64,000 nucleotides of DNA from Mycobacterium colombiense (GCF_001953985.1 NZ_MBEI01000056.1:186001-250000), one strand, 5' to 3'. Shown: positions 23,749 through 32,989, counted from the first letter of the stretch. Made by a program: numbers and translations. The notes: a model not told the origin generated them from the letters alone.

Positions 23749-24177
23749 CTACCATCGCACGAGCGAGAACGGCCAACTGTTGGCGCCCCCCGGTCCGCCG
23801 CCGCAGCCGGTGTCGAACGTCGAGTCGACCTGACCCGCCAGCGTCACCGGATCCCACGAGTAGATGTCGTGCGAGGGAAAGAACTGGACCACGCAGCGCA
23901 CACCGAAGGGGTCGTCAGCGGCCATGGTGTAGCGGCCGTTGGTCAAGCGGGCCTCTCCCCTCCACGGCGCCGCTTGCCCGTTGGGCTGCGGAGTTGCGTA
24001 CACCTGCAAGCATCCCGGTGTTGGCTGGACGCACGGGCTGATCGACCAAATCCAGCTGTGGCCGGGATCCCGGTTCGTGTCCACCCGGTAGTTGGCATAC
24101 AGCATGTCCGCGTGGGCGGTCGGCGTGACAGTCAGCGCGGCCGTGGCAAGCGCAAGGCTCAGTGCGAAAGTCTTCAC
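23749..24177 (-). CDS. Small secreted protein of unknown function
   Basis: 142 residues with a clear signal peptide (VKTFALSLALATAALTVTP, cleavage after TAHA). The mature protein is rich in Trp, Pro and Gly, with Cys pairs (SISPCVQPTPGC, GVRCVVQF, DTGCGGG) suggesting disulfides. GTG at 24177 is chosen because GGGAGA lies eight bases before it; an ATG at 24192 would add five residues. A TATATT box at 24215-24220 on the minus strand could be the -10. It lies 32 bases before the long Mas gene and is probably in the same transcript. The same kind of secreted gene accompanies the second Mas pair at 39715. Confidence 0.78.
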   Translation of the reverse strand: MKTFALSLALATAALTVTPTAHADMLYANYRVDTNRDPGHSWIWSISPCVQPTPGCLQVYATPQPNGQAAPWRGEARLTNGRYTMAADDPFGVRCVVQFFPSHDIYSWDPVTLAGQVDSTFDTGCGGGPGGANSWPFSLVRW

Positions 24178-24266
24178 CGTTGCGTCTCCCATCTCTGCAC
24201 ACGCAATTGCCCCAAATATAGGGCGCGATCACGCTGAACAGGCCCACTCGTAGAAATTGTGAGAGC

Positions 24267-25631
24267 TCAGTCGATGACCGCAGCTTCCTTACGCTCGGTG
24301 ATCGGCCGGGCGAGTTCTTGCTCGTCGCAGATGCGTTGCAGCTTCTCCAGCGTCTCGTCCAGGCCCGCGCCGACCTTGCGGCCGGGCGTGAAGGTGGCCG
24401 GCAGTTTACGCATGCCCTGGATGACACCGATGGTCTCGTAGTGGACGGTGCCCTCCGGATCGCACTGATAGTCGGGCATCCGGTCGAGGACCGCGGTCAG
24501 CATGGATTTGAACACGGTACGTGCCACGTTCGAGCCGATGCACCGGTGGACGCCAAGGCCGAAGCTGAAGTGCCGGTTTCCCTTGCGGTCGAGGATGATC
24601 TGGTCCGGGTCGTGGAAGACCGAGGGGTCGCGGTTGGCCATCGCCCACGAGATCCACAGCCGCTCACCCTCTTTGAACTGCGTGCCGTCGAGCTCGGTGT
24701 CGTCGGCAAAGGTCCTGCCATCCCCGGGCGCCGGGGTGAAGTAGCGCAGGAACTCTTCGGTCGCGGGGTCGAGCAGGGTCTTGCGCTCGTTGCTGAGCAA
24801 CTGCCGTTGCTCCGGGTGTTCCGAAAGCCATTCCAGCGAATGGGCGGTCAGGGCGGTCGTGGTGTCGAAGCCGCCGCCGATGACCAGGCCCAGGTTCCCG
24901 AGGATTTCCAGTTCCGGGGCCGGCTCGCCGTCGATGCGCATCTCGAGTAGGCCGTTCACGATTCCCGGCCGCGGATTTGCGCGGATCTCGATCATGTTGT
25001 TGACCATGTCGAGCCCCATCTCGCGGTGCATCGCGGTGACGCGCTCGATGTCGGGGGAGTGCTCGGGCGTGTACACCGCGGCGTGTACCGGCTCGCTGTA
25101 CATGTTCCACTTCTTCAGCGGGATGCCCAGCATTGCCAGCGTGAAGACGGCGGGCACGATATTGGCCAGGTCGTCGACGAAGTCGATGCGGCCGCTCTCG
25201 ATCTTCTCGTCGAGGCAGGCGCGCGTCACGTCGTCGATGAACGGTTCCCAGCGCTTGATCGCCGCCGGTGACAGGTATGGGTTGAGCACGGTTCGGTAGG
25301 TGCGGTGCTCGGGGTCGTCCATCTCCAGGATCCCGCCGCGCACCGCGCTGACCCGGCTGGCCGTGGGGATCGAGATGCCTTTGTAGCCGCGGCGTTCGCC
25401 ATGGATGTCGTGATCGTTGGAGACGACGGGGCAGCGGGCGAGCTCGAAGACCTCGTGGCTGCCGGCCGCAACCCAGTGCCCGCCATAGGTTTCCGTCCAG
25501 GCCATGGGGCACTTGGCGTGCATCTCTTCGGTGATCGCCTTGAACTTCGACCGGTACTCCGAGGAATGCCGGTCGAAGTGGTACCGGTTCTTCTTGCGGT
25601 CGCTGTCGTTGACGACGTCGTCGACACTCAA
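24267..25631 (-). CDS. Cytochrome P450
   Basis: 454-residue soluble bacterial P450. The I-helix oxygen-binding segment is GGGFDTTTA, the K-helix E-x-x-R is in TEEFLRYF, and the heme loop FSFGLGVHRCIGSN has the proximal Cys at 364. The N-terminus (TTG at 25631, AGGGAGA upstream) has no membrane anchor. A ferredoxin gene starts just upstream in the same direction (25676-25876), followed by an SDR, so the three probably form a hydroxylation/oxidation unit. I do not assign a CYP family number. The neighbourhood suggests a lipid or terpenoid-like substrate. Confidence 0.95.
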   Translation of the reverse strand: MSVDDVVNDSDRKKNRYHFDRHSSEYRSKFKAITEEMHAKCPMAWTETYGGHWVAAGSHEVFELARCPVVSNDHDIHGERRGYKGISIPTASRVSAVRGGILEMDDPEHRTYRTVLNPYLSPAAIKRWEPFIDDVTRACLDEKIESGRIDFVDDLANIVPAVFTLAMLGIPLKKWNMYSEPVHAAVYTPEHSPDIERVTAMHREMGLDMVNNMIEIRANPRPGIVNGLLEMRIDGEPAPELEILGNLGLVIGGGFDTTTALTAHSLEWLSEHPEQRQLLSNERKTLLDPATEEFLRYFTPAPGDGRTFADDTELDGTQFKEGERLWISWAMANRDPSVFHDPDQIILDRKGNRHFSFGLGVHRCIGSNVARTVFKSMLTAVLDRMPDYQCDPEGTVHYETIGVIQGMRKLPATFTPGRKVGAGLDETLEKLQRICDEQELARPITERKEAAVID

Positions 25632-25675
25632 CGCTCTGTCTCCCTACGTGTTCGCTGGCTGAGGACCGTGCCGGC

Positions 25676-25876
25676 TCAGGCGTCGTCGGTGATCATGATG
25701 GCCTGCTCCGGACAGGACTGCGCGGCTTCACGCACCTGGTCCTCGCGATCGGCGGGCACCACCTCGTCGATAGCCGACGAACTGCCGTCAATGTCGCTGA
25801 GCTGGAATGATTCCGGAGCGATCATCGCGCACAGGGTGTGGCCCTGGCACCGTTCTGAATCCACCCAGACCTTCAT
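25676..25876 (-). CDS. [3Fe-4S]-type ferredoxin, P450 partner
   Basis: 66 residues beginning MKVWVDSERCQGHTLC. The motif CxxHxxC (Cys 10 and 16, His 13) plus SCPEQAI later is the classic mycobacterial single-cluster ferredoxin adjacent to P450 genes. The ATG at 25876 has GAGAGGAG eight bases upstream. It ends 44 bases before the P450 start and is expected to reduce it. Compared with the ferredoxin at 876-1172, this one keeps the middle His and lacks the acidic C-terminal tail. Confidence 0.92.
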   Translation of the reverse strand: MKVWVDSERCQGHTLCAMIAPESFQLSDIDGSSSAIDEVVPADREDQVREAAQSCPEQAIMITDDA

Positions 25877-25931
25877 GGGCTTTCTCCTCTCACACTGGTT
25901 GCCGGGCACCGATGACGAAACGCGCCACCGC

Positions 25932-26633
25932 TCAGGTGTTTCGACCGCCGTTGACGCCCAAGATCTGACCGGTGATGTAGCCGGCTTCCTCGGACACCAG
26001 AAACGCGCATGCCGCCGCGATGTCCTCGGGGGTGCCCATCCGGCGTACCGGGGTCCGCGCGATGGTCTCGTCGATGTCGCCGAGGAATCCGTTCTTCTCG
26101 GCCGCGCGCAGCATCGGGGTGTCGATGAAGCCCGGTGGCACCGCGTTGACCGTGATGCCCTTGGGCCCGTACTCGAGTGCGAGCGACTTCGTCAGGCCGT
26201 TGACCGCCGACTTGGCCGCCACGTAGTGGCTCATATAGGGAGCACCCGAATGCGTGCTCGACGACGAGATGTTGACGATGCGGCCCCATCCCGCCTCGAC
26301 CATGTCGGGCAGCACCGCCTGGACGGTATGGAAGACGCCGTTCAGGTTGACGTCGATCACGCGGTGCCAGTCCTCGAAGCTGATGTTGTTGAACTTCTTG
26401 AACCCGTCGAGTCCGGCGGCGTTGACCAGAACCGTCACCGGTCCGAGTTGGGCGCGGACGGCCGACAGCGCGGCGTCGACTTGCGACCGGTCGGTGACGT
26501 CGGCGGTGAAAGCGAAGTCGGCTTCCGAAGGACGCAGATCAATCGAGGCGACGTTCAAACCGTCGGCGCGCAGGCGTTGCGCGACGGCGAGACCGATGCC
26601 GGACCCGCCACCGGTGACTACCGCAGTCTTCAT
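25932..26633 (-). CDS. Short-chain dehydrogenase/reductase (FabG-like)
   Basis: 233-residue NAD(P)-dependent oxidoreductase: TGGGSGIGLAVA cofactor loop at 7-18, the LVNAAGLDG strand, catalytic Ser in NISSSSTHSG and YVAAK (Tyr-x3-Lys), C-terminal TGQILGVNGGRNT. The ATG at 26633 fits the fold. It is the first gene of the minus-strand run SDR, ferredoxin, P450 and is divergent from the aldehyde dehydrogenase at 26915. The operator-like sequence at 26694-26708 lies 61 bases upstream. It may oxidise the alcohol made by the P450, with the aldehyde dehydrogenase next in the pathway; that is inference. Confidence 0.93.
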   Translation of the reverse strand: MKTAVVTGGGSGIGLAVAQRLRADGLNVASIDLRPSEADFAFTADVTDRSQVDAALSAVRAQLGPVTVLVNAAGLDGFKKFNNISFEDWHRVIDVNLNGVFHTVQAVLPDMVEAGWGRIVNISSSSTHSGAPYMSHYVAAKSAVNGLTKSLALEYGPKGITVNAVPPGFIDTPMLRAAEKNGFLGDIDETIARTPVRRMGTPEDIAAACAFLVSEEAGYITGQILGVNGGRNT

Positions 26634-26693
26634 GTTGAGGCCTCTACTCCGCAGGGGGCCATTTCAGTCACAAAGAATCTCCCTTACAATTAT

Positions 26694-26708
26694 GAGAACC
26701 TTACTCTC
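26694..26708. promoter_or_regulatory. Operator candidate GAGAACCTTACTCTC
   Basis: Matches the GAGAAT-N3-ATTCTC pattern at 10 of 12 fixed positions. The two deviations are placed symmetrically (T to C at the inner end of each half). It lies in the 281-base divergent region between the SDR and aldehyde dehydrogenase genes, closer to the SDR start. Confidence 0.5.
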
Positions 26709-26831
26709 CGCGCGAACCGCCGTGCAACACGCGCCCAACACCGCGTCCGGCCTGCGCGGAGAGGCCCAGGCCGACAGCGTACGGCCAGTTGAGGCCCTGG
26801 TCAGCACGTCGATCTCATTCCTGAGACTTTC

Positions 26832-26862
26832 TTGAATTATCGAAACTCGAATGTAAGATTCG
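26832..26862 (+). promoter_or_regulatory. Promoter with overlapping palindrome for the aldehyde dehydrogenase operon
   Basis: TTGAAT (26832-26837) and TAAGAT (26854-26859) are 16 bases apart and resemble a SigA-type promoter. The -10 box is inside a palindrome CGAAT-GTAAG-ATTCG (26848-26862) with perfect five-base arms, so a repressor bound there would block the promoter. The gene starts 52 bases downstream. Confidence 0.5.
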
Positions 26863-26914
26863 CCGGGGAAGAGAATGAAATTATCGTGATCGCCACCACA
26901 CCAGGGGGTACGTA

Positions 26915-28450
26915 ATGCCTGCCCAGGACACGGCAGAGCCCGGCACTGTAACCCCAGTGACCACCGCGGATGCCGCGCCCGAGTCCCACGTCGACCGTCG
27001 TCTGTTGATCGACGGCCGGCTGGTCAGCACCGACAGGACATTCCCCTCGATCAATCCCGCAACGGGTGCCGTCATCGGGCATGCGCCGGACGCCGGCGGC
27101 TCCGAGGCGCAAATGGCCATCGCGGCGGCCCGGCGCGCGTTCGACACAACCAGCTGGCCCACCGATGTCGAGCTGCGGATCCGCTGCCTCGATCAGTTGC
27201 ACCGGGCGCTCGTCGAGCACGCCGACGAGTTGCGTGACCTCACCATCGCCGAGGTCGGCGCCACCCGCGCGCTGACCCAGGGTGCTCAGCTCGACGAGCC
27301 GATCGGCATCGTGCGCTTCTACGCGGACCTGCTGCGCACCTACGAGTTCTCCGAAGACCTCGGCGAACGGGAGGTGCGCGGCATGCGCCACCACCGCTGG
27401 GTGGAGAAGGAAGCCGCCGGCGTGGTCGGCGCCATCATCGCCTACAACTATCCAAACCAGCTCGCACTGGCCAAGCTCGCACCGGCGCTGGCCGCCGGAT
27501 GCACCGTCGTGCTCAAGGGCGCGCCGGACACACCCCTTGTCACCCTCGCGCTCGGCGAGCTCATCGCCAACCACACCGACATTCCCGCCGGGGTGGTGAA
27601 CGTGCTCAGTTCGTCGGATCCTGCGTCGGGAGTCGCGCTGACCACCAGCCCGGACATCGACGTCATCACCTTCACCGGGTCGACCGCAGTCGGGCGCAAG
27701 ATCATGGCCGCCGCGAGCGACACCGTCAAGCGCGTCTTCCTGGAGCTGGGCGGCAAGTCGGCGGCCATCATGCTGGACGACGCCGACTTCGCCAACGCCG
27801 CCCTGTTCGCGGCGTTCAGCATGGTCACTCACGCCGGCCAGGGTTGTGCGCTCACGTCCCGGCTGTTGGTGCCCAAGTCGCACCACGACGAAATCGTCGA
27901 ACTGATCGCGCAGAATTTCGCCAAGGTGCGACACGGCGACCCGGCCGACCCGACTACTTATATGGGCCCGCTGATCAACGAGCAACAGCGGGAGAAGGTC
28001 GACGGCATGGTGCAGCGCGCCGTGGCCGCCGGGGCAACCTTGGTCACCGGCGGCAAGCGATTGGATCCTGGCTACTTCTATGCGCCGACGCTGCTGACCA
28101 ACGTCGACCCTGACAGCGAGATCGCGCAGGACGAGGTCTTCGGGCCGGTGCTCGCGGTGATCGCGTTCGACGACGACGACGACGCCGTGCGCATCGCCAA
28201 CAACTCGATCTACGGCTTGGCCGGCGCGGTGTTCAGCCGCGATCAGGACCGCGCGCTCGCGGTGGCGCGCCGCATCCGGACCGGATCCTTTTCCATCAAC
28301 GGCGGCAACTACTTCGGCGCCGACACCCCCTTCGGGGGTTTCAAGCAGTCCGGCGTGGGTCGCGAGATGGGGGCCGCCGGGCTCGAGGAATTCCTGGAGA
28401 GCAAGACCTTTGCCGTGCCAGCCGTCTCAGTGAAAGGAGCCGGCGCATGA
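26915..28450 (+). CDS. NAD(P)-dependent aldehyde dehydrogenase
   Basis: 511 residues, cytoplasmic. The catalytic Cys is in HAGQGCALTSRLLV, Glu in LELGGKSAAIML, the cofactor region in AYNYPNQLALAKLAPAL, and the C-terminal motif is FGGFKQSGVGREMG. Gly precedes the catalytic Cys where many relatives have Thr or Ile (GQGC against GQTC), so substrate preference may differ from the 8078-9502 enzyme. AGGGGG lies before the ATG at 26915. Its stop overlaps the CoA-transferase start in an ATGA, so the two are translated together. It likely turns an aldehyde into an acid that the CoA-transferase then activates. Confidence 0.94.
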   Translation: MPAQDTAEPGTVTPVTTADAAPESHVDRRLLIDGRLVSTDRTFPSINPATGAVIGHAPDAGGSEAQMAIAAARRAFDTTSWPTDVELRIRCLDQLHRALVEHADELRDLTIAEVGATRALTQGAQLDEPIGIVRFYADLLRTYEFSEDLGEREVRGMRHHRWVEKEAAGVVGAIIAYNYPNQLALAKLAPALAAGCTVVLKGAPDTPLVTLALGELIANHTDIPAGVVNVLSSSDPASGVALTTSPDIDVITFTGSTAVGRKIMAAASDTVKRVFLELGGKSAAIMLDDADFANAALFAAFSMVTHAGQGCALTSRLLVPKSHHDEIVELIAQNFAKVRHGDPADPTTYMGPLINEQQREKVDGMVQRAVAAGATLVTGGKRLDPGYFYAPTLLTNVDPDSEIAQDEVFGPVLAVIAFDDDDDAVRIANNSIYGLAGAVFSRDQDRALAVARRIRTGSFSINGGNYFGADTPFGGFKQSGVGREMGAAGLEEFLESKTFAVPAVSVKGAGA

Positions 28451-29652
28451 GGCCGCTCGAAGGAATCCGCGTCCTCGAAGTCGCCATGTACGGGTTCGTT
28501 CCGTCGGCGGGCGCGGTGCTCGCCGAGTGGGGCGCCGACGTGGTCAAGGTCGAGCACGCGGTGACCGGTGATCCCCAGCGCGGGCTCCGGCAGACAGGGA
28601 TGCTGCGTGTGGAGGGCGATCCCAACCCCAACATCGAGCACGCCAACCGCGGCAAGCGCAGCATCGGGCTGGACATGTCGGTGCCCGAGGGCAAGGAAGT
28701 GCTCTACGAGCTGGCCCGTCGCGCCGATGTCTTCCTGACCAGCTTCCTGCCCGACCATCGGCGGAAGTTCGGCATCGACGTCGACGACATCCGGGCGATC
28801 AACCCCAAGATCGTCTACGCGCGCGGGAGCGCGCTCGGCCCGCGTGGCGAAGAGTCCACCAAGGGCGGCTACGACATGACCGCCTTCTGGTGCCGGGCCG
28901 GAACCGCCGCCACCATCACCCCCGCCGGCATGCCGGGCATGATCGCGCCGCCGGGACCGGCGTACGGCGACACCATCTCGGGGACCAACCTCGCCGGTGG
29001 CATCGCAGCGGCGCTGCTCAAGCGTGAGCGCACCGGTGAACCGTCCGTCGTCGACGTGTCGCTGCTGGGCAGCGGCCTGTGGTCGCTGGGCCACACGGTC
29101 GCACTGACAAGGCATCTGAACCAGCGGCTGGAATCGCCACCGCCCGGCGTGCACGGCGCCCCCAACAATCCGTTGGTGGGGCTGTACACGACATCCGACG
29201 GCCGCTACATCTCGTTTGTGATGATGCAGCCGACCAAGTTCTGGGCCGACGTGTGCCGCCATGTCGACCTGCCGGAACTGGCCGACGACCCGCGCTTCGA
29301 CACGGTGGAGAACATCGCCGCCAACACGGCCGACGCGGTGGAACTGCTGACCAAGGCCATCGCCACCCGGACGCTGGCGGAGTGGAGCGAGCGCTTCGCC
29401 ACGCTCTCCGGGCCGTGGGCACCCGTGCAGGACACCCTGCAGGCGGCCGACGACGCGCAGATCCGCTCGAACGAGTACATGGTCAAGGCGGGTGAACTCG
29501 AGCTGGTTTCCAACCCGGTACAGTTCGACGTCGCAGCGCCACAGACCGGGCCGGCCCCCGGATTCGCAGAGCAGACCGACGAGATCTTGATGGAGCTCGG
29601 CCTCGACTGGGACCGGATCATCGAACTCAAGACGGCCGGCGCCGTCACCTAG
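28447..29652 (+). CDS. CaiB/BaiF (family III) CoA-transferase
   Basis: 401 residues. The N-terminus is LEGIRVLEVAMYGFVPSAGAVL, followed by the family signature LAEWGADVVKVEH, then GKRSIGLDMSVPEGKEVL. The catalytic Asp is probably in the GGYDMTAFWCRAG segment. Enzymes of this family move CoA between carboxylic acids or racemise 2-methylacyl-CoA. Adjacency to an aldehyde dehydrogenase favours transfer of CoA to a newly made acid before beta-oxidation. It is the last gene of a two-gene operon; a 383-base gap follows before the mce operon. Confidence 0.93.
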   Translation: MRPLEGIRVLEVAMYGFVPSAGAVLAEWGADVVKVEHAVTGDPQRGLRQTGMLRVEGDPNPNIEHANRGKRSIGLDMSVPEGKEVLYELARRADVFLTSFLPDHRRKFGIDVDDIRAINPKIVYARGSALGPRGEESTKGGYDMTAFWCRAGTAATITPAGMPGMIAPPGPAYGDTISGTNLAGGIAAALLKRERTGEPSVVDVSLLGSGLWSLGHTVALTRHLNQRLESPPPGVHGAPNNPLVGLYTTSDGRYISFVMMQPTKFWADVCRHVDLPELADDPRFDTVENIAANTADAVELLTKAIATRTLAEWSERFATLSGPWAPVQDTLQAADDAQIRSNEYMVKAGELELVSNPVQFDVAAPQTGPAPGFAEQTDEILMELGLDWDRIIELKTAGAVT

Positions 29653-30035
29653 GACTGGAGCAGCCCTGACATGCTTGAGCCGACCGTCGCTTCCGTTGGG
29701 ACGCAGATACCTTGCCTCACTACACCAGCCGCGAGATGTGCGATAACGGTTATGCATTTTTCGCTCCGCCTGGGCGCGGCATGAGTCATAATCGCCGGAC
29801 GCTTCAAGACGTGGAGCCCCTCGTTTTGCGGCGCCATTTCACGCGACGGAACGGAGGTCTGTGGTGAGCCGACTCGCAACTGTCGCATCGCAGACGGACG
29901 CCGGAACATGGCTGCCCGCTGAGCATTTCGCCCTCGTCAGCGCGCCTTTACAGCTGTCAATTCTGTCGAATGTACCGCACTCGTTGCGCCACAACAAGAC
30001 TGTCGGTCTCGTAGCTTGGGAAGGGGCTGCCGCCG
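29653..30035. other. Intergenic region before the yrbE-mce operon
   Basis: No convincing gene. The first half is moderately AT-rich around CGATAACGGTTATGCATTTT. Within it ATAAC-G-GTTAT (29743-29753) is a perfect short palindrome that could bind a regulator. A weak open frame of 60-odd codons overlaps the end of the interval but has no coding character and runs into yrbEA out of frame. The promoter of the mce operon must lie here; AAGGGG about 15 bases before the yrbEA start is the likely ribosome-binding site. Confidence 0.45.
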
Positions 30036-30854
30036 ATGGCAACCAAGGGAGCTGACCACTGGTCGGCGGGATTGCCCGCGCTCAAGCTCAAGTTCGACTT
30101 CACGGGGCCGATGCATGCCGTCGGCGCCCTGTTCGCAATGTCGGCCGACGCGGTCAGGTTCGTGTTCCGCCGTCCTTTCCAGTGGCGGGAGTTCTTGGAG
30201 CAGTCGTGGTTTGTCGCGCGGGTGTCGCTGGCTCCCACGCTGTTGGTGGCGATTCCGTTTACCGTCCTCGTCAGCTTCACGCTCAACATCCTTTTGCGTG
30301 AATTGGGCGCGGCGGATCTATCCGGTGCCGGCGCCGCGTTCGGTGCGGTCACCCAGCTCGGACCTCTGGTCACGGTTTTGATCGTGGCGGGAGCGGGCGC
30401 TACGGCAATGTGTGCGGACCTGGGCGCGCGAACGATTCGCGAAGAGATCGACGCGATGGAAGTGCTGGGCATCAACCCGGTGCAACGGTTGGTCACCCCG
30501 CGGATGCTGGCATCCGGATTGGTCGCCTTTCTGCTCAACAGTCTCGTCGTCATCATCGGCGTCCTTGGCGGTTACGTCTTCTCGGTGTTTGTGCAGGACG
30601 TCAATCCCGGTGCCTTCGCCGCGGGCATCACCTTGCTCACCGGCGTGCCCGAGGTGATCATTTCCTGCGTCAAGGCAGCACTTTTCGGTCTCATCGCGGG
30701 CTTGGTCGCCTGCTATCGGGGCCTGTCGATCACCGGCGGGGGCGCGAAGGCCGTCGGCAACGCGGTGAACGAAACCGTGGTGTATGCCTTCATGTCCCTG
30801 TTCGTCGTCAACGTGGTGGTTACCGCGATCGGCATCAAGATGACGGCGAAGTAG
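30036..30854 (+). CDS. yrbEA: YrbEA (MlaE-type) permease subunit of an Mce transporter
   Basis: 272-residue inner-membrane permease of the Mce lipid importer. After a 35-residue amphipathic N-terminus there are about five membrane helices. The cytoplasmic coupling motif EEIDAMEVLGINPVQRL near 145-160 is the site where an ATPase such as MceG would act; no MceG gene is in the window, as is usual in mycobacteria. It is the first gene of an eight-gene operon reaching 39669. The paralogue number of the operon cannot be fixed from sequence alone. The start is ATG at 30036. Confidence 0.95.
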   Translation: MATKGADHWSAGLPALKLKFDFTGPMHAVGALFAMSADAVRFVFRRPFQWREFLEQSWFVARVSLAPTLLVAIPFTVLVSFTLNILLRELGAADLSGAGAAFGAVTQLGPLVTVLIVAGAGATAMCADLGARTIREEIDAMEVLGINPVQRLVTPRMLASGLVAFLLNSLVVIIGVLGGYVFSVFVQDVNPGAFAAGITLLTGVPEVIISCVKAALFGLIAGLVACYRGLSITGGGAKAVGNAVNETVVYAFMSLFVVNVVVTAIGIKMTAK

Positions 30855-30861
30855 GGCAACT

Positions 30862-31707
30862 ATGGCGCTGAGGGCCGCGTATCCGCGATTAACTCGCCAA
30901 CTCGAGAGGCCGGTCGCCCTGATGGGGCGGATCGGCGATCACACCCTGTTTTACGGCAAGGCGCTCGCCGGGGTGCCCTTTGCGGCTACCCACTACACGC
31001 GCGAAGTCGTTCGACTGATCGCCGAGATCAGCATGGGCGCGGGTACTTTGGCGATGATCGGCGGAACCGTCGTGATCGTCGGGTTCCTGACGCTCGCGGC
31101 GGGCGGCACCCTGGCCATTCAGGGTTACACCTCGCTGGGCAACATCGGCATCGAGGCGCTGACGGGCTTTCTGTCCGCGTTCATCAATGTGCGCATCGCG
31201 GCACCGGTGGTTGCCGGGATCGGTCTGGCCGCAACCTTCGGCGCCGGGGTGACCGCCCAGTTGGGCGCCATGCGGATCAACGAAGAAGTCGATGCCTTGG
31301 AGAGCATGGCCATTCGGCCGGTTGCCTACTTGGTGAGCACCAGGATTCTGGCCGGAATGATGGCTATCACGCCGTTGTACGCCATCGCCGTCATCCTGTC
31401 GTTCGTGGCCAGTCAGTTCACCACGACGTTCCTGCTCGGCCAGTCGCAGGGTTTGTACCAGCACTACTTCAACACGTTCCTGAACCCGATCGACTTGTTG
31501 TGGTCGTTTCTCCAGGCCATCCTGATGGCGCTTACCATCCTGTTGATCCACACCTACTACGGCTATTTCGCTTCGGGCGGGCCGGCCGGTGTCGGCAACG
31601 CGACCGGCAACGCGGTGCGCACCTCGCTCATCGTCGTGGTGTCCGTGACGCTGTTGGTCTCGCTTTCTATTTACGGTACGAACGGCAACTTCAACCTGTC
31701 CGGTTAG
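30862..31707 (+). CDS. yrbEB: YrbEB (MlaE-type) permease subunit of an Mce transporter
   Basis: 281 residues, second permease half. It has multiple membrane helices and the coupling motif NEEVDALESMAIRPVAYL near 137-154, matching the EExDAL-type motif in YrbEA. It starts seven bases after yrbEA and ends 19 bases before mceA. The mceA ribosome-binding site AGGAGGTGA is the strongest in the operon. YrbEA and YrbEB are expected to form the heterodimeric channel below the six-Mce-protein assembly. Confidence 0.95.
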   Translation: MALRAAYPRLTRQLERPVALMGRIGDHTLFYGKALAGVPFAATHYTREVVRLIAEISMGAGTLAMIGGTVVIVGFLTLAAGGTLAIQGYTSLGNIGIEALTGFLSAFINVRIAAPVVAGIGLAATFGAGVTAQLGAMRINEEVDALESMAIRPVAYLVSTRILAGMMAITPLYAIAVILSFVASQFTTTFLLGQSQGLYQHYFNTFLNPIDLLWSFLQAILMALTILLIHTYYGYFASGGPAGVGNATGNAVRTSLIVVVSVTLLVSLSIYGTNGNFNLSG

Positions 31708-31726
31708 CAGAGGAGGTGAAACAGCA

Positions 31727-32989
31727 ATGACGCAGAACGTTCCAGCGGGTCGCGGTGCGGTCGCAGGCCGACCGGCGCGCAGCGGCCATGGGCGGCCGCC
31801 GGCGGGACGGAATTACCTGCCGCCCTTGCTCGGACTGGCCACCGTCCTCATCATCGGTCTGATCTTCGCCGTGGCGGTGGGTCTGTTTCAGGGCTCCTTC
31901 ACCGAAACCGTGCCGGTCACGGTGATTTCGCAGCGCGCCGGCCTGGTCATGAACCCGGACGCCAAGGTCAAGCTGCGCGGCGTGCAGGTGGGAAAGGTGT
32001 CCTCGATCGAGCCGTTGCCCAACGGCCAGGCGGCCATTCATTTGGCGATGGATCCGTCGCAGTTGCACTTCATCCCCGGCAACGTGCTCGTCAACATCGC
32101 GTCGTCGACGGTCTTCGGAGCGAAGTCCGTCGAGCTGGTGCCACCCGACCAGCCCTCGGCACAGCGGCTCCACGCCGGCCAGACGCTGCAGGGACAGCAC
32201 GTCATGGTCGAAATCAACACGGTATTCCAGCAATTGGTGTCGGTGCTGTCGCACATCGACCCGCCCAAGCTCAACGAGTCGCTGGGTGCGCTGGCACAGG
32301 CGTTCAGCGGGCGGGGCCCACAGCTTGGTCAGTCCCTGAGCGACCTGGATTCGTTCCTGGCCAGGCTGGAGCCGAGCCTCCCCGCATTCAGGCATGACCT
32401 CGCGGTTTTACCGGCGGTGTCCAACGCCTACGCCGACGCAGCACCCGACTTGGTGAAGACCGCCGCCAACGCGACCCGGATCAGCAAGACACTTGTCGAT
32501 GAGCAGCACAACCTGGATGCGTTGCTGATCAGCGCGATCGGCTTGGCCGACATAGGCAACGAGGTCTTGTCGACGAACCGGCAACCGCTGACGGATGTAT
32601 TGCATCTGTTGGTGCCGACGACCGATCTGACCAATGAGTACGCCCCGGCGCTCAACTGCGCTTTCGCCGGGCTCGTACAGATATCGCACGGGGCGCCGTT
32701 GTCGGAACCGAGCATCAACATCTCGGCGAGCCTCACGTGGGGCGCCGAGCGTTATCGGTACCCGACGAACCTGCCCAAGGTCGCGGCGACGGGCGGCCCG
32801 CAGTGCGTGGGTCTGCCCAAGCTGCCGTTCAATACGGCCCCGCCGCAGCTGATTGCCGATACCGGCGCGAATCCCGTGAACTACGGAAACCCACAGCTGC
32901 TGATCAACTCCGATCTCCTCAAACAGCTGTTGTACGGGCCGATCGCCGGCCCGCCACGCAACTCCGCGCAGATCGGACAACCCGGATGA
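31727..32989 (+). CDS. mceA: MceA-family lipid-transport protein
   Basis: 420 residues: a cytoplasmic basic N-terminus, one membrane helix (PPLLGLATVLIIGLIFAVAV, about 36-55), the MCE/MlaD domain (SQRAGLVMNPDAKVKLRGVQ then VGKVSSI), a long helical region, and a C-terminal tail. It forms part of the hexameric or tube-like extracytoplasmic path that carries lipids to the YrbE permease. The ATG at 31727 follows a complete Shine-Dalgarno (31711-31719). It overlaps mceB in an ATGA. Confidence 0.95.
   Translation: MTQNVPAGRGAVAGRPARSGHGRPPAGRNYLPPLLGLATVLIIGLIFAVAVGLFQGSFTETVPVTVISQRAGLVMNPDAKVKLRGVQVGKVSSIEPLPNGQAAIHLAMDPSQLHFIPGNVLVNIASSTVFGAKSVELVPPDQPSAQRLHAGQTLQGQHVMVEINTVFQQLVSVLSHIDPPKLNESLGALAQAFSGRGPQLGQSLSDLDSFLARLEPSLPAFRHDLAVLPAVSNAYADAAPDLVKTAANATRISKTLVDEQHNLDALLISAIGLADIGNEVLSTNRQPLTDVLHLLVPTTDLTNEYAPALNCAFAGLVQISHGAPLSEPSINISASLTWGAERYRYPTNLPKVAATGGPQCVGLPKLPFNTAPPQLIADTGANPVNYGNPQLLINSDLLKQLLYGPIAGPPRNSAQIGQPG

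Noticed and set aside
22518..24041. A 507-codon plus-strand frame over the Mas genes.
   Set aside because: It lies antisense to the Mas pair and secreted gene, all of which have signal or membrane features and ribosome-binding sites. The long Ser/Val-rich product reflects the acidic repeats on the other strand.
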